A stretch of DNA of 64,000 bases from Paulownia fortunei (lineage: Eukaryota > Streptophyta > Magnoliopsida > Lamiales > Paulowniaceae). Below the pieces are notes generated by a model. That model had not been told where the DNA came from. It made no database searches and saw nothing but the letters and a program-made list of their open reading frames with translations. Positions 40,317 through 50,036 of the stretch are shown piece by piece. Position 1 is the first letter of the stretch; each line of letters opens with the position of its first letter. Made by a program: the position numbers and the translations under genes. The stretch is taken from NCBI GenBank assembly GCA_019321725.1, contig CM033108.1, forward strand, positions 4,782,001-4,846,000, given 5' to 3'.

Positions 40317-41556
40317 GTCCAAGAAGACCCGTCCCAAATATAAAGGGTATAAATAGATTAGGGTTTCTACTTTCTTGGCTCATTTATTTTTTTCTCTTCC
40401 CGACTCCCACCCTATTCTCTCTCTCTCTTCTCTCACTCTCTCTCCACAGTCCACACCAACTAGGCACTCACCGTTGTTCATGAGCCGAAAATCCCACCAA
40501 ATCCACCACGCCAGCAGTCCAGCACCACCCACTGACAAAGGCCTCAAAATTTCTACTTACCTGGTAAGTGATAATATATATTCTATACTTCTGAAAGATT
40601 TTCCACAAAATCTTGTGTTTAAAATCTACATATTTAGAGAGATGAAATCAAAACTAATACAAGTGAGGAAATTCAAAAAAAAAATGTAAAGAACTGGTAT
40701 GTCAATAAAGCCATCAAACTCAGCTTCCTGCTACTAGCTATAAGGGGAAAATAATCAGCATATGATAGAGAGAAAAAATGCCAGCATAAGAAAATCTCAC
40801 CAACAAATCTTTTAAAAAAAGAACAAACTAATAGAAATATATAAATTTAAAGCTTCAAGAAGAACCCAAAATTACCCAAATTGGAAAACAGTAAAAAATG
40901 AATGAAAAGTAAGTTTACCCAGATTAGTTTGTTCAAGCAAGAAATGAAATGGAGTTAAACTGTGTGTGTGTGTGTGTGCGTGCATAATTTTCATATAGAT
41001 AAACCAAGAATCAAACAAACTGAGTTGGGAATTTAATGAATAATAACAAATAGAGATTAAGAAAAGCTAATGATGATTAATAAAAAGGATGATTACCTAT
41101 TTCTCATTTTCAATGGGTTTGTTCCTAGTTTTGTTCAACTGTTTGGACTCTCTCTCAAAAAGGCTTTGACATTCAACTTGCAGACTTGGATGTGATGTCA
41201 TCCTAGGCCTTAATTTGATAACAAAAATTATTGGTGCTCATTTTAGTGTTAAAATTATCAAAATTTAGCTTTGTATATTGGGTTTCCAAATCAGGTGACT
41301 TTCAATATTGACCTCATTTGTATATTGAAATTTGTAATCTAATCCTTTGATAAGTTTAGTTTCTTCCTTTATTTATCCCAAATACTCATCTAATATTTGA
41401 TTTGTTATTCTATTTATTACAGTAAATATTGTACATAATATATTTTGACTTGTTATTCTATTATACATTTCTTATGCATTTTGTTACTTCACTTTCTTAA
41501 TACCTTGTATGTACAATTTTTTTACTCATTTATTAATTACCACTAACAATTAATAG

Positions 41557-43668
41557 ATGAAATCTGAAGAATGAGATAATTCTCTACCATCTATTGCTCC
41601 CCAAGAAAGTAATACGATGTTAGAAATTACCTCTGAGGATAATAATGAAGGTGATGATGTCTTGGAAGTTGAGGATATTTCTGAAAATAGTCGCAAGAGA
41701 AAACATACATCGGAGGCTTGGAACCACTTTAAAAGATTGATGGTTGAGAACACTCAGTATGCTAAGTGTAACTACTGTAAAACTCGTCTCAAAGCTCCTG
41801 CTAGTCATGGAACTACCTATTTGAAAAAGTATTATGAGAGGACTTGTAGAAAACGACCAAGAAAAATGGATATCCATCAAAGTCTAATAATTGCCAATAA
41901 AAAAACTAGTGGAAGCCAAGAATTGACCACACATATTTTCAACCAAGAAGATTCAAGGCATAAGCTTGCTTCGATGGTCATCTTACATGATTATTCTCTT
42001 AGTATTGTTGAACATATCGGGTTTCAAAAATTTGTTGTCAGCCTCCAACCTTGCTTTAACATGATCTCGAGAAACACGCTTAGAAGTGATATTTTAAAGA
42101 TTTACAATTTAAATTTTTAAGTATTTGACACATTTATAAAAATATAATTATGACATTTGATTATTCTATTTAGGTTTATATATGTTCCAGCTCCACATAT
42201 AGCTGAGGTACAATCTGATTTGCTTGTTGAATCTTTCATGGACTGGAATATTGATCGTAAAGTGTCAACAATCACGATAGATAATTGCACGACCAATGAC
42301 GCCATGATTCATCTTCTTTTGGACAAACTTTCAAAGAGAGATATGCTATTGAATGGAAAGGTACTTCATATGCGTTGTTATGCACATATTTTAAACTTGA
42401 TTGTGAAAGATGGTCTGCAACTAATTAGTGGTGCAATTGAGAGGATACGTGATAGTGTCATATTTTGGACTACTTCACCTGCTAGAGTAGAAAAATTTGA
42501 GGAAGCTGCTCGACAGTTGCATATTAGTTATAGTAAGAAATTATCTCTCGATTCTAAAATTCGTTGGAACTCAATTTATTTGATGTTAGAAACTGTAATA
42601 ATATATAAAGATGTGTTTCCACGAGTTAAATGTCGAGACAAATACTACAAAACTCTACCAACTGATGAAGATTGGGTGAATGCAATTGAAATTTGTGGGA
42701 AATTGAAAAAAAATTATCATGTGACTGAGATGTTTTCCGGTACACTTTATCCCACTTCTAATTTTTATTTTCCAAAGATTTGTGATATCAAATTAAAATT
42801 GGATGAGTGGGTGAAGAGTCTAAATATGATGATCCATTGTATGGAGGAGAAAATGTTGGAAAAATATGAAAAATATTGGGATGCTTCTCATATTATGATG
42901 GGGGTTGCTGCTGTTTTAGTTCCGATGTATAAATTGAAACTTGTTGAGTTTATTTCCCACTAATTTATGGCAAAAGATCACAATCTAAAGTAGATGAGAT
43001 TCGACAGAACTGTTATAATTTCTTGGTTGATTACCAATCTAGAGCTACAACTTTGAATGAAAATAGCTCGAGTTTTAGTAGTTTAGAGATTGTTCAGAGT
43101 ACATCATCATCTGGTGTTTCTAGTCTTCTTGATGTATTTGATAGTGACACTTTAGAGATGTATGACAAATTTGTGACTTCAAGTTCAAATCCTACTACTT
43201 CAATGTCCCTAACCTCGGAGTTGGATATGTACTTGGAAGAAAGTGTTTTGCCTAGAACTCAAAATTTTGATATTCTTAGTTGGTGGAAGACAAATGGAGT
43301 TAAATATCCTAATTTACAGAAGATGGCAAGGGATATTTTAACTATTCCAGTTTCAACTGTTGCATCTGAATCTGCTTTTAGTATCAGTGGAAAAATGGTT
43401 AGTCCTCATCGTAGTAGGCTTCATCCAACTACTTTGGAAGCATTGATGTGCGCTCGTCGTTGGTTGTGGAATGAGATAAAAGGTAAATAAACTTATAATT
43501 ATATTTTTACCATATATTCTATCTATAGCATTTAATAAAGTTTACATAATTTATTTGTTTATTCTTGTAGGGACTTGTTCAACACTCGGTGGTATATCAA
43601 CTTGTCCTACAATGCTTGATGAGGAAGAAGATGATGAAGAATGTATTAGTGAGACATTGAGTAGTTAA
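41557..43668 (+). pseudogene. hAT transposase, inactivated
   Basis: Recognisable parts in order: BED zinc finger (41690-41860, WNHFKRLMVENTQYAKCNYC), core with TITIDNCTTNDAMI, HMRCYAHILNLIVKDGL and KIRWNSIYLMLE (42175-42960), and the hATC dimerisation domain with LSWWKTNGVKYPNLQKMARD and STVASESAFSISGK (43260-43480). A final small exon after an intron (about 43483-43570) ends at 43668. Four defects are visible: an in-frame TGA six codons after the likely ATG at 41557; loss of about 50 residues near 42110-42170, including the segment that carries the first catalytic Asp; a stop inside that gap; and a one-base loss near 42950 before FPLIYGK. A leader intron 40564-41556 is suggested by GTAAGT and TTAATAG. 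Confidence 0.88.
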
Positions 43669-44177
43669 TTTCATTGTGTTGAATTATTTAAGAATTTGAT
43701 TGTAGATGTGATTTTTTTTAGTGAGGTTTTGTAATTTGATGAGTAATGTCAAATTGTCAACTTTAGTTATTTTTATATGTGATTTGAGGGCTTGTATTAC
43801 TAACTTTTATATTCTAGTTGGTTCTTTTTCTCTTTTCAATTGAAGAATTGAATTTAAAATATATTTAAAGAGTTTGTAATATTAAGAAGAATTTTTTTGT
43901 TGGATATTTTGATTATAGGATTGTAAATTATTATTGTGATTAGTAGTAGGTTGGCCTATATGTATTATTTGTGTTAATTTTTAACAATTTTGATTGTATG
44001 ATAAATTTTAAAATCTTTATTGACCTCATTTGCAACTATTGGCGGGTTTGACCAGTCGGGTATGGGTCCAGGGGCGGGGCGGGGTGGGTCTCCGGTTTAT
44101 ATTTCTTTTGGCAGGGCGGGTCTCGGGTTAAGTCAAACCCGTCCCAGAACTGCCCCGTTGACATCCCTAACCAACAC

Positions 44178-45900
44178 CTTTTGTACTGCAAAATTTGCTA
44201 TGTCCATCGTGATTACCATAGGATCATTTTGACATGTTTCTGTCCCCGCCAGGTCACGATCATCAAAGACGATGGAGGTTGAACTCTGTATATTCATCAC
44301 TTCATGACCTCTCATTTTCATACTGGTTGTTATGGACCTGAAATACTTCTTTCGAGCATTGTATGAATCTCCTCTGCTAAGTCCATCTGCTATCATCTGG
44401 ATCACTCATCTACTGGGTAGGTTATCTCCGAGAGAATCGTGGGTGCTTTCTTTTTCTCCTACTCGACCCTACGACCTCTCGACCTTCTTCAAGATCGCCG
44501 AGTGGGAGGGGACCTACAAAATGGCCTCTCTCTATCTCGTGGCTCATCCCGCATGATAAAATTCTGCAAGTATCTTTGTTGAATTAGCCTTTCAATCTCA
44601 TCTTTCAATTGGATGCAATCTTCCGTATCATGGCCATGGTCCTTGTGGAAACGATAATATTTTCAGGTATCCCTTCTTTCCAGAGTTGTTCTTATTTTTT
44701 AGGCCACTGTAGCATATTAGAGTTCTCTATCGACATCAATACATATACTATGGATGCATTCAAAATAGTGTAGTGATTAACTCTTGACAACAGAGGACGA
44801 TCCTGATCTCGGCCCCAATCTCAATCTTTTTTGGATCTAAATCGAGGTCCATCTCTAGGATCTCTCATCTCCCTTCCCCCAGATTCACTTGAGACCACTC
44901 TTGATCCTTCAAGGCATTCATCTCATCTTTATGTATATAATGTTGGGTTATTTCCATCAAGTGCTCCTTATTAGGTGGTGGGTCTCGAGCTAGGGCCAAA
45001 GTTAGGGGTCATTTCCTCAACCCATGGATTAAGATGTTGGTCATCATGTCAATCCTCATATCTTGCACCTCCAAGGCCTCATTATTGAATCTATTAATGA
45101 AGTCCCAGATAGGCTCATCTTCTTTCTATCTGATGGTAAAAAGATGTGTAGCAGACCTACTAGCTCGCTTTTAGCTTGCGAACTGATATAAGAATTTTTG
45201 TGTTAGCTATTCACATGATACCACAGCCCCTATGGGTAATTTTATAAATCATTCTTGAACTCGTCCCATCAGAGTAGTGATAAAAATCCTGACGTTCATG
45301 GCCTCGGATTGGCCATACAACTACATAATGTGGTCAAAGGCGGTCAAGTGTACTTGTATGTCTCTGTTTCCATCATACTTTAGGAGATCTAGCAACTTAA
45401 AATTGGGTGAGACAACTTCTGCTAAAATATCCAGAGAGAAAGGGGATCCCCACTTTTGTATAGCAGATGTTACTGCCCCCTCCTCTTTAAGTCCTCTAAC
45501 CTACGCGTGGCTTGCTCAATCTGCTCGCTTTTATGTCCATTCTGGATTGTACCTCATCTCTGCGAGCTCTATTCTTTGGCTCTTCTAGAACTCTCTTATG
45601 AGGCTTCATTCTGGCCTCATGGTCTGGCTCGCTACCTCTTCGGTCTTCTTTTCATCTAATCAGATTCTTCATGCCCTCCTCTTCACCTCAGCCTCTCTCT
45701 AGGGAGTTTCTCGAGGAGGAGAAGTCATTGGGTCTTTGCATTTCTCTCCATCTTATCCTAGATTCATCTATTGATGTTTGTTACTAGTTTTTCAAAATCA
45801 CTAGCTCTCATGTGAATCATTGGTTCCTCTCTTTCGGGCTGATTGTCACGAAATTTGAGGGAATGAGAGGCTCCATCGTCTTCTTAGGTATGTCCGCCAT
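44178..45900 (-). pseudogene. Tat gag and protease N-terminal part
   Basis: Minus-strand ATG at 45900-45898 starts MADIPKKTMEPLIPSN. The central gag region (about 44900-45320) reads DEPIWDFINRFNNEALEVQD and IDMMTNILIHGL, as in Tat gag. Near 44178-44290 it reaches SIVFDDRDL and VITMDIANFAVQKVLV, leading into the protease whose DNGSS site lies across the hAT insert at about 40190. In-frame stops are frequent. Confidence 0.82.
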
Positions 45901-45913
45901 GCCTAGTTCCACC

Positions 45914-45939
45914 TCAAGTTTCCCACAAACGACGCCAAC
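45914..45939 (-). other. Primer-binding-site region of the Tat element
   Basis: Directly inside the 5' LTR the minus strand reads GTTGGCGTCGTTTGTGGGAA, the leader common to Tat elements. Its TGGCGTCGTT start resembles the complement of the 3' end of plant tRNA-Asp, but with mismatches, so the primer identity is tentative. Confidence 0.6.
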
Positions 45940-46377
45940 TGATTTAGGTGTAAAATCAGTGTACCTAAGTTTGGGTACTTGAGTTCAGGAGGACCTAAAA
46001 GGATAACACACGTCAGGCTTGATGGGGTGGCCCCCAACTAAAACCCACTGATGCTTAAATTAGTCAGGTCTAGAGGTCGAATTGAACTGGTAGGCGAAGT
46101 GAGTAAAATGATGTAAAATTACCTTATGGGAACTGTGCATCGGGTATTTATACTAATTAATTCAAGTAGATCATATAAGTTAGGATCCAGATATTATGAT
46201 TCGGTCAACTGACACATCCCATCGGCCAGTTCCATCGATGGTGAAGAACTCAGTCCGATCCAAACTCTCGAACGGGTCGAGTTGAGTACCAGGTAAAAGT
46301 GCGCGGATCTTCGAATATTTTGGGCATTTTTGAAAGGTTTAAGGGGCAGAAGTATACTTTCAATATATGGTACATCA
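45940..46377 (-). repeat. 5' LTR of the Tat element
   Basis: It is the direct-repeat partner of 30613-31070, adjacent to the gag leader, and so is the 5' copy of the minus-strand element. It differs from its partner at many positions and by small indels. Confidence 0.9.
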
Positions 46378-46430
46378 CATCTTGTTGCTCTTTTCTTCTT
46401 TTGGTGCTAAAACCAAATTAAAGTTTGCTC

Positions 46431-46758
46431 GTGAAAGCATCATTCACAATGTTTCTTTCTTTTTTTTCTTTTATTATATATTTTTTCATTCTCAAAATTA
46501 TGATTTATTTTTTTTTGGACGTTCCAAAATAGTATATCATTGTCTAAAAATAAAAATTATTTTTTAAAACCACTGTCTCAATTAAATTAATAATGTGAAA
46601 GCATCATTAATAGTGTTTCTTTCTTTCTTTTTTATTATATATTTTTTCATTATCAGAATTATGATTTTTTTTTTTTGGGACATTCCAAAATAGTATATCA
46701 TTGTCTAAAAAGAAAAATTATTTTTTTGAAACCACCATATCAATTAAATTAATAATGT
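46431..46758. repeat. 164-bp tandem duplication
   Basis: Units at 46431-46594 and 46595-46758 share GTGAAAGCATCATT, TTATTATATATTTTTTCATT, CCAAAATAGTATATCATTGT and ATTAAATTAATAATG with scattered differences. No coding content. Confidence 0.9.
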
Positions 46759-46886
46759 TATATCCACTAACTCGAAATTATTACTTTTGAGTTCAGTAGT
46801 GTATATTTACACAAAACTTTTAATTTTTTATTTACACATAAAATTTCAATCTGAATCAAATGAGAACTTTTATTATGGGAATAATA

Positions 46887-46911
46887 TATATATATATATA
46901 TATATATATCC
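46887..46911. repeat. (AT)n microsatellite
   Basis: An uninterrupted AT tract. A compound (AT)n(GT)n tract follows at about 47001-47042. Confidence 0.85.
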
Positions 46912-46999
46912 TATGATTTCAAAATGATACAAAACTGTTGAAAACAAGATTTTTCGCATTTATTTCAAATGCGATTAAATCATTTGTGTATTAATTGAT

Positions 47000-47042
<43 letters not shown>

Positions 47043-47132
47043 TTAAATATTAGATGCATGTGTGTATAGAATTCATTTATTTCCTTTTATTTATGTAGGA
47101 AATAAAACTAAGCATGGGAGGGATGTTTTCTT

Positions 47133-47232
47133 TTCTTTTCTTTGTTCTAATGTGTAAAGATTTGAAGCAAAAGGCGGGAGTTTTTCCTTCTTTTCTTTGT
47201 TCTAATGTGTAAAGATTTGAGGCAAAAGACAC
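47133..47232. repeat. About 60-bp tandem duplication
   Basis: TTTCTTTGTTCTAATGTGTA followed by AAGATTTGA(A/G)GCAAAAG occurs twice, about 60 bp apart. Confidence 0.85.
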
Positions 47233-47260
47233 ATTTATCCTTCTATGGTTGTTCTAAGCC

Positions 47261-47550
47261 TTTTTTTTTTTTTTTTTTTTATAACTCAGATATCCACATT
47301 TAACTTGACTAATGTTGATAGTAGACGACCTTTCCTCTGATTCGACCATCAGGTAAATATTTTAGTGACATTAATTTATACACACTTGAAATGGACATTC
47401 AACGATAACTTCTGCTATAACACAGTCGTTCACCTCATCCACCAACGAGCATACCTACATAGGGCCAAAGTACTCCCTAGGATAATCGAACCTCTGATCC
47501 TCCAAAAAATGCCTCAAGCATTTTATTATTGCGCCACTTCAAGCAGGGCC
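47261..47550 (-). mobile_element. tRNA-derived SINE with a 16-bp target duplication
   Basis: The insert is flanked by TGTTCTAAGCCTTTTT at 47250 and 47551. It carries a poly-T tract on the left (the poly(A) tail of a minus-strand SINE). Near its right end, the minus strand shows a B-box-like GGTTCGATTATCC and an A-box-like TGGCGCAATAAT. Size, tail and duplication fit a SINE. The family is not identified. Confidence 0.85.
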
Positions 47551-47566
47551 TGTTCTAAGCCTTTTT

Positions 47567-48617
47567 AATTTTGTACATTCTCCATCTACTTCATATTTGT
47601 GATGCATAAACTGAGTGCTTTAGTTAAGGATTATGATGAGTTAAAATCCAAATGGTCCAAAACTAAGTCTAACAGGTTCGATAAAGATAGTTCAAATTCA
47701 TAAAATCATAAAGTTCTAGTGGTCTATATATCGCACTAAGTCGAATTACAATCATCCTACAAACAACTATAAATACCACATTTTCTATTATTTGAGGTAC
47801 GTCATTTCATTTGATATTTTACAATTTTCTGATATATGTTTTTATTATCTTTAATCTAAACATGACTTGAGTATTAAAGGGACTCGTCCCCTTTATTAGG
47901 CAAGAGCTCATCTAAAAATTAAGATTTTACAAGAAATTAACTTTCAAGGATTGAATATTTTTCTACATTAAATTAAATATTAATATTATATATGTATATA
48001 GGCCAATTCATCGCATTTTTAAACCAACTAATACTTGAATCAAAATTTTAAAATTATTTAAAGATATATGTTATGGGCACAATCTCCGAGACTGCGACAA
48101 CTTTAGATCATGATTGTGAGTAGAAAAAATACTTAAGGAAAATTGGTTGTTATAAATTATGAGAAGTTTAAATGTTAAAAACTAATTAGTAGGGAGATTT
48201 ATCCCTAGGCATTCAGTGTTGAATTTAGAAAAAAAAAATTACATTTTGGTAAAGTTATATCATATTAAAATCATTTTATTTGTATTAAAATATCTACAAT
48301 TCCTCGGGAAATTAGAAAATTAAGCAGATAAAATATTTTGAGTTAAAGAGAAAATTTATATTTCAACTTTTATATATTTTTATTTATTCTTTCATTTTTT
48401 ATTATTTCTTTACTTATTTATACTTTTGGCCTTTACTAAAGCTTCTAAACAATAATTACTTATATGACTATTATCATAATTTCAAATAATGAGCTTCAAA
48501 TAAATTGGGCCAAGAGATGGATTTGAAAGTTTACCATTTAGCTCGAAGGCGGCAGTGGATTTGGACTCTGAATTTGAAAACCAAAGGGCCCAACTTCACC
48601 AATTCAAGAAATATCTA
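47567..48617. other. AT-rich spacer
   Basis: No gene or clear repeat is visible. Confidence 0.4.
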
Positions 48618-48820
48618 GGCTGCGTTTGGACGTAAGAACTTTGATTTGGAGGTAATAATTTAAAATGAATTTTAAATCTATCATAATGCTTGAAAAAGTA
48701 ATGCAAAACAGCTGTTTATGGATTTAAAATCCAAAATAGTTGATCACTCAAATTTATCTATACACATTTAATGGATATGTTAGTATGATTTTGAAATTCT
48801 CCTTTAATCCAAACGCACCC
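48618..48820. mobile_element. PIF/Harbinger-like MITE
   Basis: The 203-bp element has terminal inverted repeats GGCTGCGTTTGGA and GGGTGCGTTTGGA (12 of 13 bases matching), flanked by the 3-bp duplication CTA at 48615-48617 and 48821-48823. It is non-coding and AT-rich inside. Class assignment relies on the 3-bp duplication and the GG-start ends; a hAT MITE would need an 8-bp duplication, which is absent. Confidence 0.72.
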
Positions 48821-48823
48821 CTA

Positions 48824-49448
48824 ATGTGTTTGGCTAGTGATATGAATTGAATTGTTATTTCCAAAGAGTGAAAGCCATAGTTATACCGCTGAGGGAGAGA
48901 GTTTTCACAGGAAAACTTTGAAATATATTGAAAACATAAATTTTAAAAATATTTGGTTGATAATATATATATATATATATGGCTTTCCTGAAAAATTTGA
49001 GCATCTAAAAAATTATACGAGATGAGTAGAATGTATCGTTTATTTTTTAAAGAAAATGCTTATACATATATAAATATGAAGAATTTATTTCATTTTTTTT
49101 TTCAAAATTAATATTGATGATGTGAAAATAAAAGAAAAGACAATAAAATTATCTTATTTACCCTTTTTATTCTCTTCCATTAATCCCTTTTCAAAATAGG
49201 GTGTCATTCTTCCAATGTGGGACATTGACTGTTCCCACACGACATATGAACTTAAAAGAGCATTTACTGAATTACCCCCCAATAGTTCCACCTCCATTGA
49301 ATGCATTACTGAGAGACCACAAGCTTTGTCTCTCCTGGACATGTCTAACTACTGTAATAAATACTCTCAAAACTGCTACCAACTGCTAAAAGTTGCCAAG
49401 AAACAGAAGTGTACTAATGGCGAAGGGTTGCGTTGGGTCAAAGTGCCT
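48824..49448. other. Spacer downstream of the peptidase gene
   Basis: It includes an (AT)n tract at about 48963-48981. No gene is supported. Confidence 0.4.
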
Positions 49449-49464
49449 CAAGTCTTGGATAATG

Positions 49465-49734
49465 TTTTTTCTTTTTCTCTTTCTTTCTCCTTTTTTTTTT
49501 GTTTATCTGGATGAAATGATCGAGTACATATTATTCATTATATTCAAATTTCAAACTTAGAAGAGCTACCAATTTCATTACATGGATTTATAAAATACTT
49601 ACAGAAGATGCTATGTAAATAAATTACAGAAGAGACTATGTAAAAAAATTAGTACCCGCACTGGTGGGATTTGTACCGGGGTCTCTTTACGGTGATAACC
49701 TTACCACTTGGACAAAATCTCGACAAAATCTCAC
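49465..49734 (-). mobile_element. tRNA-derived SINE with a 16-bp target duplication
   Basis: CAAGTCTTGGATAATG occurs at 49449-49464 and 49735-49750, exactly bounding a 270-bp insert. On the minus strand the 5' end has tRNA-like boxes (CCAAGTGGTAAGGT and CGGTACAAATCCCACC), and the 3' end is an A-rich tail (T-rich at 49465-49501 on the plus strand). It differs in sequence from the SINEs at 23.6 and 47.3 kb. Confidence 0.92.
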
Positions 49735-49750
49735 CAAGTCTTGGATAATG

Positions 49751-50036
49751 CTGCCTATTCTGAGCTGTTTTCTATAAGGTCAAAACATCACAAGATTTGG
49801 AATAGTGCAGAATGAAGGGTTGTGGTTTCATGGGATAACTGAAGTGTCAAACCATGTGAAACACAGCCAAGTATCAGCATGAAAAGCCACCAGAAATGAA
49901 GAACAAACATCAGCAAACATAGAGTTAACTGTTTATCAAGGCACTTCATTACATCAATATACATCTTAACATACATGAACTCAAACCGGACAAATATGCT
50001 CTCGGAAATACAGATTTGTGAGGGAATTGTTGAGAG
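49751..50036 (-). terminator. 3' flank and probable 3' UTR of the peptidase gene
   Basis: Non-coding sequence lies downstream of the stop codon at 50037-50039 (minus). No single clear polyadenylation signal could be chosen. Confidence 0.35.

Larger units (their letters stand above)
40201..44169 (+). mobile_element. hAT DNA transposon nested in the Tat protease region
   Basis: The 3969-bp element has terminal inverted repeats TAGGGATGTCAA...TTGACATCCCTA and a perfect 8-bp target duplication, ACCAACAC (40193-40200 and 44170-44177). Subterminal regions are GC-rich: a hairpin with AACCCGCCCC/GGGGCGGGTT arms at 40242-40265, a TAACGGG heptamer array at 40283-40316, and GGGCGGG-type motifs at the right end. 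Such repeats are typical transposase-binding regions. The inside encodes a broken transposase. Ends and TSD are intact, so it could in principle respond to transposase from elsewhere. Confidence 0.95.
30548..46377 (-). mobile_element. Degenerate Tat-lineage Ty3/gypsy LTR retrotransposon with two nested insertions
   Basis: Related direct repeats flank the block, each TGATTTAGG...TACATCA on the plus strand: 30613-31070 (3' LTR of the element; its edge is also duplicated at 30548) and 45940-46377 (5' LTR). Reading minus, the order is 5' LTR, a leader beginning TTGGCGTCGTTTGTGGGAA, gag, protease, RT, RNase H, a second archaeal-type RNase H, integrase, an antisense extra ORF, polypurine tract and 3' LTR. 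Dual RNase H and an antisense ORF mark the Tat lineage. Removing the two inserts leaves about 9 kb. Flanks CATCG and CATCT may be a diverged 5-bp target duplication. All reading frames are broken and the LTRs have visibly diverged, so this is an old, dead copy. Confidence 0.9.

Noticed and set aside
40375..40689. 104-codon ORF inside the hAT element as a gene
   Set aside because: It has no domain, is Ser/Pro-rich, and crosses a likely GTAAGT donor at 40564; better read as the leader of the transposase transcript.
41620..41880. Minus-strand 86-codon ORF
   Set aside because: It is the antisense shadow of the hAT BED-finger region.
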